The notes beneath the pieces are model-generated. The model made no database searches, was not told the DNA's origin, and saw only the letters and a program-made list of their open reading frames with translations. A program made the position numbers and the translations under genes. Below are positions 49,016 through 57,211 of a stretch of DNA of 64,000 nt, in pieces. How positions within the stretch are numbered: the first letter of the stretch is position 1; every line of letters begins with the position of its first letter. Source of the DNA: Chitinophagales bacterium (lineage in GTDB: Bacteria; Bacteroidota; Bacteroidia; Chitinophagales; Chitinophagaceae); assembly GCA_025353485.1 (NCBI GenBank), contig JANXQO010000035.1, positions 1 to 64,000 of the forward strand, in the 5' to 3' direction.

Positions 49016-50086
49016 TCAGGATGAAACTGTATTAAATTTTACATGGCTGCGTATTAAAAAAATCATCCAGATCATAGTAATTAAAAATAGCATAGCTGTA
49101 AATTGATGTGCCAGGCCAAGCCATACAAGATTATCAGGAAAAGGTGATCTTATTACGGTAAAAATGCCAAGTACAACCTGTATCAAAATAAAAATAAGCG
49201 GAAACCATTTGCTTTTATTTAAAAGATAATTACCACTGAGCTTTCTTGTTTTTATCGTCCATATAAAAACCAAAAGAATTAATAAGTATGCCAGGCTTCT
49301 ATGTATTAGCTGGATGGTAATTTTATTTTCAACAAAATTTTTCCACCATGGCGATAAATTATTTACGTGCCGGGGAATCATCATTCCATTTATATCAGGC
49401 CATGTTGGTGCAGCGGTAGCAGCCTTTAATCCCGACATAAATGCCCCATAAATAAGTTGAATAAAAAGAACAAAAAGAATCGTAATCGTAATTGTTTTTA
49501 AGGAAGAGTTTACAACCAGTTTTTCTTTTGGAATTAACAGGATCAATGCGAACCAAAATGTGTAACAGAGTAAAACAAGAGCAGCAATAAAATGCGTGGC
49601 CAATTGTATATGCCCAACAAACATTTTTTCAGGTACCAGTCCGCTCTTTACCATTATCCATCCTACAAGTCCCTGCATGGCGCCTAACAGAAATAAGATG
49701 ATCATAGGAATGATCATCTCTTGTTTAAATTTTTTTCTTACCAGAAAATATACAAACCCTGTTAAGAACACAACTCCCAAAAGCCTGGCCCATAAACGGT
49801 GAAACCATTCCCAAAAAAAAATGAACTTAAAATCGCTTAAAGTAAAATCAGCATGTATGTACCGGAATTGATCGGTGTTTTTATATTTATCAAATTCAGT
49901 CTGCCACTCCACTGTATTTACTGGTGGCAGTGACCCTGTAATTGGTTTCCATTCTGTAATTGACAACCCCGATTCAGTGAGTCTTGTAATTCCTCCAAGC
50001 AATACCTGTATCATTATCATAGCAACACCAATCAATAACCATATTGCAATCGGTTTTGAAGAAGATCTATCCAAAGAATACTGCAT
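49016..50086 (-). CDS. ctaA: Haem A synthase (COX15/CtaA)
   Basis: From ATG 50086 the product is 356 residues with eight predicted membrane helices. Histidines expected to bind haem lie in WFHRLWARLLG, GHIQLATHFIAAL, LIHRSLAYLL and GLAHQFTAML, and GGITRLTESGLSITEWKPITG is the family signature. The enzyme converts haem O to haem A for cytochrome oxidase. The ATG two codons after an in-frame TTG is preferred. An exact -7 core lies only three bases before it. Confidence 0.92.
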   Translation of the reverse strand: MQYSLDRSSSKPIAIWLLIGVAMIMIQVLLGGITRLTESGLSITEWKPITGSLPPVNTVEWQTEFDKYKNTDQFRYIHADFTLSDFKFIFFWEWFHRLWARLLGVVFLTGFVYFLVRKKFKQEMIIPMIILFLLGAMQGLVGWIMVKSGLVPEKMFVGHIQLATHFIAALVLLCYTFWFALILLIPKEKLVVNSSLKTITITILFVLFIQLIYGAFMSGLKAATAAPTWPDINGMMIPRHVNNLSPWWKNFVENKITIQLIHRSLAYLLILLVFIWTIKTRKLSGNYLLNKSKWFPLIFILIQVVLGIFTVIRSPFPDNLVWLGLAHQFTAMLFLITMIWMIFLIRSHVKFNTVSS

Positions 50087-50089
50087 GCG

Positions 50090-50097
50090 CAAAGTTA
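50090..50097 (-). promoter_or_regulatory. -7 promoter core TAACTTTG directly before ctaA
   Basis: On the minus strand TAACTTTG (50097-50090) is an exact TAnnTTTG match that ends three bases before the ctaA ATG. If used, the transcript begins at or inside the start codon, so either the message is leaderless, the true start is further in, or the match is chance. Confidence 0.4.
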
Positions 50098-50180
50098 TTT
50101 GTATATGCTCATTAAACTTTATGTTGATAATTATTTAAGCATGCTATTTTTCAGATAATTAGTTTTGATAAAATTTTTGA

Positions 50181-50834
50181 TTGCTCCTTCCTTTTTTTCA
50201 TAATCGTTTTTGCGAGGCCGGTTTAGATGAAGCTGGCCGTGGATGCTTTGCCGGGCCTGTGTTTGCTGCAGCTGTTATTCTGCCAAAAGATTTTTATCAT
50301 CCTGCTTTAAACGATTCAAAGCAAATGAAAAAAGAAGATCGGGAAATGCTTCGCCCGATTATTGAAAAAGAAAGTATTTCTTATTCAGTTGCAAAAGTTG
50401 ATAATGATGAAATTGACAGGATAAATATTTTACAGGCATCTTTTAAAGCCATGCATCGCTCTCTTAATAAACTAAAATATAAACCTGAGTTTTTGCTGGT
50501 AGATGGAAATCGTTTTAAAAAATATAAAGACTATCCTCATCGCTGCGTAATTCAGGGTGATGGAATATATACTTCAATTGCAGCGGCGAGTGTATTGGCA
50601 AAAACCTATAGGGATGAATACATGCAAAAGCTGCATAAGAGATTTAAAATGTATGCATGGGAAAACAATAAAGGTTATGGCACCCGCGAACACCGCACTG
50701 CTATTGAGAAACATGGACTATGCAAATACCATAGAATAAGTTTTAATATTCTTGCAGCAAAACTTTTTGATGACGATGATGATATTGCAGAAGAAATACA
50801 AACTATGCAGCCCACTCTCCAAGTCCCTGCCTGA
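50181..50834 (+). CDS. rnhB: Ribonuclease HII
   Basis: The 217-residue protein has the RNase HII catalytic pattern: EAGLDEAGRGCFAGPVFAAAVIL with Asp16 and Glu17, LNDSKQMKK, LLVDGNRF and ASVLAKTYRDEYM. It removes ribonucleotides from DNA and RNA primers. The start is a TTG at 50181; the preceding in-frame codon is a stop, and no ATG fits. The last 32 bases overlap the 3' end of the convergent TsaC/Sua5 gene. Confidence 0.93.
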   Translation: MLLPFFHNRFCEAGLDEAGRGCFAGPVFAAAVILPKDFYHPALNDSKQMKKEDREMLRPIIEKESISYSVAKVDNDEIDRINILQASFKAMHRSLNKLKYKPEFLLVDGNRFKKYKDYPHRCVIQGDGIYTSIAAASVLAKTYRDEYMQKLHKRFKMYAWENNKGYGTREHRTAIEKHGLCKYHRISFNILAAKLFDDDDDIAEEIQTMQPTLQVPA

Positions 50835-51411
50835 TTATTTGCCATTCATCTGTTGTGCAATCAATAATTGTAGATGGATTCATGCCTCCGGGTCCTCCGT
50901 CAATTACAAAATCAACTTTGTCTCCAAATTTTTCAAAAATAATTTCAGGGTCGGTGTATTCTTCCACCATATCACCGGGTAATGATGCACTTAAAATTGG
51001 ATTGTCTAACGTTTCCAATATTTGTTGGCAAATAATATTATCAGGAACCCGTAAACCAATCGTTTCTTTTTTACTTTTTAAAATTTTAGGTACCTGTTTG
51101 CCCGCCGGTAAAATAAAAGTGTATGGTCCTGGCAAATACGTTTTCAGCATGCGGTATAAAGGTGTGTCAATGCTCTTAGTGTAATCGCTGAGATGGCTAA
51201 GGTCACGGCATATAAAAGTAAGCTGGGCTTTTTGAGGATCTACATTTTTTATTTTACAAATTCTTTCCACCGCTTTTTGCTGGTGAATATCACATCCCAA
51301 ACCATAAATAGTATCTGTGGGATAAATAATGATACCACCCTCTTTTAAGCACTCAGCAATTTGCTTAAGTAATCTTGGTTGAGGATTGTCAGGATGTAAT
51401 TGCAACAGCAT
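50803..51411 (-). CDS. TsaC/Sua5/YciO-family threonylcarbamoyl-AMP synthase
   Basis: The 202-residue protein has the YrdC-fold signature: KEGGIIIYPTDTIYGLGCD, RICKIKNVDPQK, LRVPDNIICQQIL and PILSASLPGD. It lacks the extra Sua5 domain, so it is the short TsaC/YciO form. TsaC makes threonylcarbamoyl-AMP for t6A in ANN-decoding tRNAs; the YciO branch may differ, and the sequence alone does not settle this. It is convergent with rnhB and overlaps it by 32 bases. Confidence 0.87.
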   Translation of the reverse strand: MLLQLHPDNPQPRLLKQIAECLKEGGIIIYPTDTIYGLGCDIHQQKAVERICKIKNVDPQKAQLTFICRDLSHLSDYTKSIDTPLYRMLKTYLPGPYTFILPAGKQVPKILKSKKETIGLRVPDNIICQQILETLDNPILSASLPGDMVEEYTDPEIIFEKFGDKVDFVIDGGPGGMNPSTIIDCTTDEWQIIRQGLGEWAA

Positions 51412-51487
51412 CCTGCAAAGTTTAATTAAAATTTATAATTATAGATGCAATCAGCCAAAACAAGTTAATCAGCTACATTTGCAAAGT

Positions 51488-51694
51488 TTTACCTCGGAGA
51501 ACAGGAGAGGCAGAGTTTTACGCAGAGAAAATCTAATTTGATCCATAAGAGAAAGATTAAATGAGGTAGAAGTTATTTGTGATATTGCTATAAATTTTAA
51601 AGCTCGCACTTTTGAAGATAGTTTTAAAAGAATTGGTTAAAATTTTTTTGAATTCTCTGCGTAAACTCTCTTAACTCATGTTCTCTGCGGTAAA
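51488..51694. repeat. 40-base inverted repeat of CTCTGCG words around a decayed interior
   Basis: The left arm (51488-51527) inverted reads CTCTGCGTAAAACTCTGCC and continues to a GAGGTAAA end; the right arm (51655-51694) begins CTCTGCGTAAACTCTC and ends GCGGTAAA. About three quarters of the 40 positions match with small gaps. The interior of 127 bases includes a relic frame. The right arm supplies a misleading upstream ATG (51678) in frame with the PfkB gene. The layout parallels the S23 cassette at 2926-3405. Confidence 0.7.
51542..51640 (+). pseudogene. Possible 3' relic of a GxxExxY-type gene
   Basis: The frame reads SIRERLNEVEVICDIAINF then KARTFEDSFKRIG and stops. The segment INFKARTFEDSFKRI resembles the conserved end of GxxExxY proteins (pattern INFNxxxxxxGxKRI). 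No upstream part of the gene survives within the repeat arms. The match is from memory of the family and short, so this is tentative. Confidence 0.3.
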
Positions 51695-51737
51695 AAAAAA
51701 ATTTATTTCAAATATTAATCCGGCTAAAATATTATTT

Positions 51738-52661
51738 ATGTCTGTTATCGCACTCGGTACTATGGCGTTTGATGCTATTGAAACTCCCTTTGGTAAAATT
51801 GATAAAATTGTAGGTGGTTCTGCAACGTATGTTGCTTATGCTGCCAGCCATCTTATTACACCTGTTCAACAAATTTCAATTGTGGGCGCTGATTTTCCTG
51901 AGGAAGAAATGAATGAATTAAAAAGCCGCGGTGTGCAGTTAGATGGGGTAGAAATTGTTCCCGGTAAAAAATCTTTTTTCTGGAGCGGAAAGTATCACAT
52001 GGATATGAACACAAGAGATACATTGATAACTGACCTGAATGTATTGGCTGATTTTAATCCTAAAGTGCCCGATAGTTACCAGGGGGCTGAATTTTTGATG
52101 TTAGGAAATTTAATGCCAGGCCTGCAGATAAGTGTTATACAGCAATTGAAAACAAGGCCAAAATTAATTGTGTTAGATACAATGAATTTTTGGATGGACG
52201 CTGCATTGGAAGATTTAATGAAAGTGCTAACAATGATTGATGTGTTGTTAATTAATGACACTGAAGCAAGGCAATTGAGCAGTGAATTTTCTTTGGTTAA
52301 AGCTGCAAAAAAAATTCTTGAGATGGGGCCTAAATACCTTATCATAAAAAAAGGAGAACATGGCGCTTTGTTATTTCATGATAATCATGTTTTCTTCGCA
52401 CCCGCATTACCATTAGAGGATGTATTTGATCCAACAGGTGCCGGAGATAGTTTTGCAGGTGGATTTATCGGGCACCTTGCCAAAACAAAAAATATCAGTT
52501 TTGAAAATATGAAAACCGCCATCATTGTCGGTTCTGCAATGGCAAGTTTTTGTGTTGAAAAATTTGGCCCGCAGCGCTTAAAAGAAATTACCAGGCATGA
52601 TATTGATGTAAGGCTTGAGGAATTTGTACAATTAGTGAATTTTGATATTGATATAGTTTAA
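51738..52661 (+). CDS. PfkB-family carbohydrate/nucleoside kinase
   Basis: From ATG 51738 (MSVIALGTMAFDAIETPFG) the product is 307 residues. It has IDKIVGGSATYVAYAASH near the start and the PfkB signature DPTGAGDSFAGGF with catalytic aspartate about residue 237, plus YLIIKKGEHGALLF. The early region resembles Bacteroidota sugar-kinase-like proteins of unknown substrate. The in-frame ATG at 51678 lies in the repeat arm and adds 20 non-family residues; it is rejected. Confidence 0.88.
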   Translation: MSVIALGTMAFDAIETPFGKIDKIVGGSATYVAYAASHLITPVQQISIVGADFPEEEMNELKSRGVQLDGVEIVPGKKSFFWSGKYHMDMNTRDTLITDLNVLADFNPKVPDSYQGAEFLMLGNLMPGLQISVIQQLKTRPKLIVLDTMNFWMDAALEDLMKVLTMIDVLLINDTEARQLSSEFSLVKAAKKILEMGPKYLIIKKGEHGALLFHDNHVFFAPALPLEDVFDPTGAGDSFAGGFIGHLAKTKNISFENMKTAIIVGSAMASFCVEKFGPQRLKEITRHDIDVRLEEFVQLVNFDIDIV

Positions 52662-52669
52662 TTTTTTTT

Positions 52670-52957
52670 ATGCTTGAAATTATTGCCCTCATTTTACTTG
52701 CAAAACAGATTGGAAAAATTGCTGCCGGCAAAGGCTTAAAGCCGGGCAAATGGAAATTATATTTTGTGTTGTCATGGATAGCCGGAGAATTTATTGGGGC
52801 TATAATTGGGGTACTAATATTTGGAACCAGAAATATTTTTAGTGTTGAATTGGTTGCAATAGCCGGCGCTATTACAGGATATGTTATTATAAAAGCCAAT
52901 CTCTCCAAAAGATCTGAAATAATGGAGGATGATATAAACCAGATAGGAAGGCAGTAG
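52670..52957 (+). CDS. Small membrane protein of unknown function
   Basis: The 95-residue product has two membrane helices with glycine zippers (about residues 32-52, SWIAGEFIGAIIGVLIFG, and 59-76, VELVAIAGAITGYVIIKA) after a short N-terminal hydrophobic/basic part. Its start is nine bases after the PfkB stop, so they are probably co-transcribed. Its last codons are formed by the iterated word GGCAGTA, suggesting a repeat arm reached into the gene end. Family not recognised. Confidence 0.65.
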   Translation: MLEIIALILLAKQIGKIAAGKGLKPGKWKLYFVLSWIAGEFIGAIIGVLIFGTRNIFSVELVAIAGAITGYVIIKANLSKRSEIMEDDINQIGRQ

Positions 52958-52964
52958 GCAGTAG
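52945..52964. repeat. Iterated GGCAGTA word at a gene end (half hairpin)
   Basis: AGGAAGGCAGTAGGCAGTAG repeats a seven-base word. No inverse partner was found nearby. It may be a decayed arm of the word-built inverted repeats, here overlapping the stop of the small membrane-protein gene. Confidence 0.4.
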
Positions 52965-53144
52965 ATTTTCAAAAGCCTCTGATTTTGTTTTACCACTAAC
53001 ATGATTTAATTTTACATCACATTCAGGCGGATTTGTTTATTGTTCAGCCTGCTGTTTTAAATCGAACTAATAAACGAAAACCATTCTGTAATCTCTTCAG
53101 GATTTTAAATTTCGTTTAAAAGTTTGTTCTTATATTTTGTTGAT

Positions 53145-53160
53145 CCCGATAGCTATCGGG
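53145..53160. repeat. Palindrome CCCGATAGCTATCGGG upstream of metH
   Basis: A perfect 16-base palindrome 31 bases before the metH start. It is the same core as the pair at 1201-1214 and 1259-1272. It lies where an operator might be, but it is not a known SAM or cobalamin riboswitch. Confidence 0.65.
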
Positions 53161-53191
53161 ACACTTCAGCCGCATACATAAATTAAACAAA

Positions 53192-54334
53192 ATGAAAACA
53201 ATTCACGATTGTCTAAAAGAAAGGATACTTATCATTGATGGTGCAATGGGCACAATGATACAACGCCATAAGCTGGAAGAAAAAGATTACCGCGGCGAAA
53301 GATTTAAAGTATGGCATAAAGATATAAAAGGGAACAACGATCTTTTAAGTATTACCCAGCCCCAAATTATTGAAGATATTCATACACAATATTTGCAGGC
53401 AGGAGCAGATATTATTGAGACCAATACTTTCAGCAGCACATCCATTGCGCAGGCTGATTATGATATGCAATCGCTGGCTTACGAATTAAATGTAGCGGCC
53501 GCAAAGTGCGCAAGAAATGCAGTGAATAAATTTTTAGCTACTTCAAAAGATGATGAGCCAAGATTTATTGCCGGAGCAATCGGTCCCCTGAATAAAACAT
53601 TAAGTTTATCTCCTGATGTAAACAATCCCGGTTACCGTGCAGTAACATTTGATGAAGTTGCTACAGCTTATTATGAGCAGGTGAAAGGGTTGGTTGATGG
53701 TGGCGTAGATATTCTATTAATAGAAACAATTTTTGATACGCTTAATGCAAAGGCTGCTATCTATGCCATTAAAAAATATTTTAGAGATACAGCCCCCTCT
53801 ATCTCCCCCGAAGGGGGAGGAAATGGAGAAGAACAAAGTGAAGAAAGAAAATTATCAAACCATAAATCTTCGCATCAGTCTTCTAACTCTCCCTCCCCTT
53901 CGGGGAGGATAGGAGTGGCTGAACTTCCCCTCATGATAAGCGGAACTATAACAGATGCCAGCGGACGAACATTAAGCGGTCAAACATTAGAAGCATTTTA
54001 CATTTCTGTTTCACATGCAAAACCTTTAAGCATTGGATTGAATTGTGCGTTGGGTGCAAAAGAAATGCGTCCACACATTGAGGAGTTAAGCCAGTTGGCA
54101 AGCTGTTACACATCTGCGTATCCCAATGCAGGTTTACCAAATGCATTTGGAGAATATGATGAGCAACCGCACGAAACGGCGCACATTATTGAAGAGTGGG
54201 CAGCAGAAGGTTTTGTAAATATTGTAGGGGGCTGCTGTGGTACAACTCCCGATCATATTAAACATATTGCAGAGCAGGTAAAAAATTATAGAGCGAGAGA
54301 ATTGCCAATTGTTGAAGAAGAAATTCTTGCATAA
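53192..54334 (+). CDS. metH: Methionine synthase, homocysteine-binding (N-terminal) part
   Basis: The 380-residue product is the first module of cobalamin-dependent Met[61 protein letters not shown], and zinc ligands in [15 protein letters not shown] (Cys) and [10 protein letters not shown] (Cys-Cys). It activates homocysteine for methyl transfer. Between IKKYFRDT and [11 protein letters not shown] the protein has about 41 extra residues (about 200-243), rich in Ser, Glu and Pro, encoded exactly by a GC-rich palindromic element (53791-53920). The next gene supplies the remaining MetH modules after 11 bases, in a different frame, so the split is genuine rather than a frameshift. Confidence 0.92.
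   Translation: MKTIHDCLKERILIIDGAMGTMIQRHKLEEKDYRGERFKVWHKDIKGNNDLLSITQPQIIEDIHTQYLQAGADIIETNTFSSTSIAQADYDMQSLAYELNVAAAKCARNAVNKFLATSKDDEPRFIAGAIGPLNKTLSLSPDVNNPGYRAVTFDEVATAYYEQVKGLVDGGVDILLIETIFDTLNAKAAIYAIKKYFRDTAPSISPEGGGNGEEQSEERKLSNHKSSHQSSNSPSPSGRIGVAELPLMISGTITDASGRTLSGQTLEAFYISVSHAKPLSIGLNCALGAKEMRPHIEELSQLASCYTSAYPNAGLPNAFGEYDEQPHETAHIIEEWAAEGFVNIVGGCCGTTPDHIKHIAEQVKNYRARELPIVEEEILA
53791..53920. repeat. Palindromic element inserted in frame within metH (first gene)
   Basis: The 130-base segment begins AGCCCCCTCTATC and ends GATAGGAGTGGCT, which match in about 10 of 13 positions when inverted. Inside each end is a hairpin: CTCCCCCGAAGGGGGAG (left) and CCTCCCCTTCGGGGAGG (right). The segment is read through without a stop and encodes about 43 residues absent from usual MetH. 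It resembles Rickettsia palindromic elements in principle, though the sequence differs. Confidence 0.8.
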
Positions 54335-54345
54335 GAAGAAGAAAC

Positions 54346-57207
54346 ATGAGTGATACAATACATATAAAACCTTTTTTAAGATTGGCAGGACTTGAGCCTT
54401 TAGTAGTGCGTCCGGAAACAAATTTTGTGAACGTTGGAGAGCGAACCAATGTAACAGGTTCTAAAAAATTTGCAAGATTAATAAGAGAAGATAATTATGA
54501 AGAAGCACTTTCGGTTGCAAGGCAACAGGTAGAAAGTGGCGCACAGATATTGGACGTTAACATGGATGATGCATTGCTTGATGGAGAAAAAGCAATGACA
54601 ACATTTCTCAACCTGTTGCAGGCAGAGCCTGATATAGCGAAGATTCCAATCATGATTGATTCTTCTAAATTCAATATTATAGAAGCAGGATTAAAATGTG
54701 TACAGGGTAAGTGTATTGTGAATTCTATTTCGATGAAAGAAGGAGAAGAAAAATTTATTGAGCAGGCGATCATTTGTAAAAGCTATGGCGCTTCAGTAGT
54801 TGTGATGGCTTTTGATGAAAAGGGACAGGCTGATACAAAAGAGCGAAAAGTAGATATCTGTGAAAAAGCATATAAAATATTAACTAAGCAGGTTGGCTAT
54901 GATCCACAGGACATCATTTTTGATCCCAACATTTTTGCGATAGCAACCGGGATTGAGGAACACAACAATTATGGCGTTGATTTTATTGAAGCCACGAGGA
55001 TAATAAAACAGAGAATGCCACTTGCAAAAGTCAGCGGTGGTGTGAGTAATGTTTCTTTTTCATTTCGTGGAAACGATGCTGTAAGAGATGCTATGCATTC
55101 TGTTTTTTTGTATCATGCTATTGAAGCCGGAATGGATATGGGAATTGTAAATGCAGGGCAGTTGCAGGTTTACGAACAAATAGAACCACAATTAAAAGAG
55201 CTTTGTGAAGATGTTATCTTAAATAGAAATGATGAAGCAACCGATAAACTTCTTGCCTTTGCTGAGACAGTAAAACAAAAAGGCAAGGTTGAAGTAAAGG
55301 ATGAGGCATGGAGAGGTGAGCCTGTAGAAAAACGTTTGAGCCATGCGCTGGTAAATGGAATTACAGATTTTATAGATGCCGATACAGAAGAAGCAAGAGT
55401 AAAATATCCAAAGCCACTTGATGTTATTGAAGGCCCGTTGATGGATGGAATGAACATCGTTGGAGATCTTTTTGGAAGCGGTAAAATGTTTTTGCCTCAG
55501 GTGGTAAAAAGTGCAAGGGTTATGAAAAAATCTGTTGCGATCTTAACGCCATACATTGAAGCAGAAAAAGAAGAACGCCGGCTTGGGCATGTTGCAGCAG
55601 GAACAAAAAATGAAGAAGGTGCAGGTGCTGCAAAAATATTATTGGCAACGGTAAAAGGCGATGTACATGATATAGGAAAAAATATTGTTGGTGTTGTACT
55701 CGGTTGTAACGGTTACGATATTATTGATCTTGGGGTAATGGTTTCGGCGGATAAGATTTTGCAAACAGCCAAAGATGAAAATGTTGATATAATCGGTTTA
55801 AGCGGATTGATAACACCTTCATTGGATGAGATGGTGCACATTGCAAGAGAAATGAAACGCCGGGAATTTAAAGTCCCTTTATTGATAGGTGGTGCTACCA
55901 CTTCACGCATGCATACTGCTGTACGCATTGCACCGGAATATGATAATGGAGTCTTGCATGTGTTGGATGCATCAAGAAGTGTGACAGCAGCAGGAAGTTT
56001 ATTAAGTAAAGATCAAAAGCCTGAATTTTTAAAAGGTGTAAAAAAAGAATATGATAAGCTTAAAGTAGATTTTGGAAATAAACAATCTGTAAAAAATTAT
56101 TTACCATTTGCTGAATCTCAAAAGAATGGCGCAAAAATTACATGGGATGATTTTACTCCTGTTGCTCCAACATTTACCGGCACAAAAGTTTTTGAAGATT
56201 ATTATCTTACTGAAATTGAAAAATATATTGACTGGCAACCATTTTTCATAGCCTGGGAAATGCATGGAAAATTTCCTAAACTATTACAAGATGAAATAAT
56301 AGGGAAGGAAGCAACAAAACTTTTTAATGACGCAAAAGATCTTCTGAAAAAAATTATTGAAGAGAAGTGGTTAATAGCAAAAGGTGTGATTGGTTTTTGG
56401 GAAGCAAATAAAATCGCACCTGATACAGTTGAAGTTCAAGTCCCCTCTAACTCCCCCGAGGGGCGAGAACGGGTACGTCTTGAATTCTTACGTCAGCAAA
56501 TTCAAAAAGCAAAAGATCAACCCAATTTATCATTGGCAGATTTTATAAGCCCATCCCCGCAAACCTCTCAGGAGATGCAGGGTTTCACTGAAGCCCCTTC
56601 CCGAGAGGAAGAGGGGAAAGTTCTTTTTTCTTTGAATTTAAATACGCAACAAAATTTTAAAGATACTAACGATCTAAGTTCCCCCTTCGGGGGACAGGGG
56701 GCCGATTTTCTTGGTGCTTTCGCAGTTTCTATTCATGGCATTGAAGAGCACATTAAAAAATTTGAATCTCAGCATGATGATTACAATAAAATAATTCTGC
56801 AGGCATTGGCCGACAGGCTGGCTGAAGCATTTGCAGAATTGCTGCATGAAAGAACCAGAAAAGAATTTTGGGGTTATACAACAGAAGAACATTTGACAAC
56901 GGAAGAATTGATTGAAGAAAGATACCTTGGCATCCGTCCTGCACCTGGTTATCCTGCATGCCCTGATCATACTGAAAAATATAAACTATTTAAACTACTG
57001 AATGCAACAGAAAATGCAGGTATAATACTTACAGAATCTTTGGCAATGTATCCTGCGTCATCAGTTTGCGGCTGGTATTTTGCACATCCTGAAAGCAAAT
57101 ATTTTGGTGTAGGTAAAATAGGCAGAGACCAGCTGGAAGATTATGCAAAAAGAAAAGATATGCCACTTGAAGAAGCGGAAAGATGGCTGCGGCCTGTTTT
57201 AGAATAA
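54346..57207 (+). CDS. metH: Methionine synthase, folate, cobalamin and activation modules
   Basis: The 953-residue product has the pterin-binding domain ([45 protein letters not shown]), the cobalamin-binding domain with [20 protein letters not shown] containing the DxHxxG cobalt-ligand histidine, and the SAM-binding activation domain with [15 protein letters not shown]. With the upstream gene it makes a full MetH. The linker within the activation domain carries about 44 extra residues between ADFISP and DFLGAFAV (about 735-786), overlapping a GC-rich palindromic element at 56592-56703, and a smaller relic at 56439-56467. These should lie in surface loops if the enzyme works. Confidence 0.93.
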   Translation: MSDTIHIKPFLRLAGLEPLVVRPETNFVNVGERTNVTGSKKFARLIREDNYEEALSVARQQVESGAQILDVNMDDALLDGEKAMTTFLNLLQAEPDIAKIPIMIDSSKFNIIEAGLKCVQGKCIVNSISMKEGEEKFIEQAIICKSYGASVVVMAFDEKGQADTKERKVDICEKAYKILTKQVGYDPQDIIFDPNIFAIATGIEEHNNYGVDFIEATRIIKQRMPLAKVSGGVSNVSFSFRGNDAVRDAMHSVFLYHAIEAGMDMGIVNAGQLQVYEQIEPQLKELCEDVILNRNDEATDKLLAFAETVKQKGKVEVKDEAWRGEPVEKRLSHALVNGITDFIDADTEEARVKYPKPLDVIEGPLMDGMNIVGDLFGSGKMFLPQVVKSARVMKKSVAILTPYIEAEKEERRLGHVAAGTKNEEGAGAAKILLATVKGDVHDIGKNIVGVVLGCNGYDIIDLGVMVSADKILQTAKDENVDIIGLSGLITPSLDEMVHIAREMKRREFKVPLLIGGATTSRMHTAVRIAPEYDNGVLHVLDASRSVTAAGSLLSKDQKPEFLKGVKKEYDKLKVDFGNKQSVKNYLPFAESQKNGAKITWDDFTPVAPTFTGTKVFEDYYLTEIEKYIDWQPFFIAWEMHGKFPKLLQDEIIGKEATKLFNDAKDLLKKIIEEKWLIAKGVIGFWEANKIAPDTVEVQVPSNSPEGRERVRLEFLRQQIQKAKDQPNLSLADFISPSPQTSQEMQGFTEAPSREEEGKVLFSLNLNTQQNFKDTNDLSSPFGGQGADFLGAFAVSIHGIEEHIKKFESQHDDYNKIILQALADRLAEAFAELLHERTRKEFWGYTTEEHLTTEELIEERYLGIRPAPGYPACPDHTEKYKLFKLLNATENAGIILTESLAMYPASSVCGWYFAHPESKYFGVGKIGRDQLEDYAKRKDMPLEEAERWLRPVLE
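56439..56467. repeat. Short GC-rich repeat relic within metH (second gene)
   Basis: AGTCCCCTCTAACTCCCCCG, followed by AGGGGCGAG, matches the left half of the GC-rich elements. It encodes VPSNSPEGR inside the activation domain. Only one arm is present, so it is either a partial insertion or the remains of one. Confidence 0.55.
56592..56703. repeat. Palindromic element inserted in frame within metH (second gene)
   Basis: The left end, AGCCCCTTCCCGAGAGGAAG and AGGGGAAAG, matches the inverse of the right end, GTTCCCCCTTCGGGGGACAG followed by GGGGCC, in base order and hairpin position. The enclosed stretch is AT-rich and read in frame, encoding part of the extra residues of the activation domain. 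Another palindrome-rich run lies directly before it (56545-56590). Confidence 0.7.
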
Positions 57208-57211
57208 TTCG

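Larger units (their letters stand above)
51412..51737. other. 326-base region occupied by an inverted-repeat element
   Basis: Between the divergent TsaC-like and PfkB genes lies a 40-base inverted repeat enclosing an apparently decayed reading frame (next two entries). The rest is AT-rich spacer. No exact -7 core is seen. Confidence 0.75.

Noticed and set aside
51678-51737. N-terminal extension of the PfkB protein
   Set aside because: The ATG at 51678 lies in the inverted-repeat arm; the family N-terminus begins at 51738.
52958-53191. Cobalamin or SAM riboswitch before metH
   Set aside because: I looked for a B12-box or SAM-type stem arrangement and saw none; only the CCCGATAGCTATCGGG palindrome stands out.
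54320-54350. metH split as a frameshift pseudogene
   Set aside because: The first gene ends in a proper zinc-motif C-terminus and the second starts with its own ATG and a normal pterin domain; split MetH is usual in this phylum.
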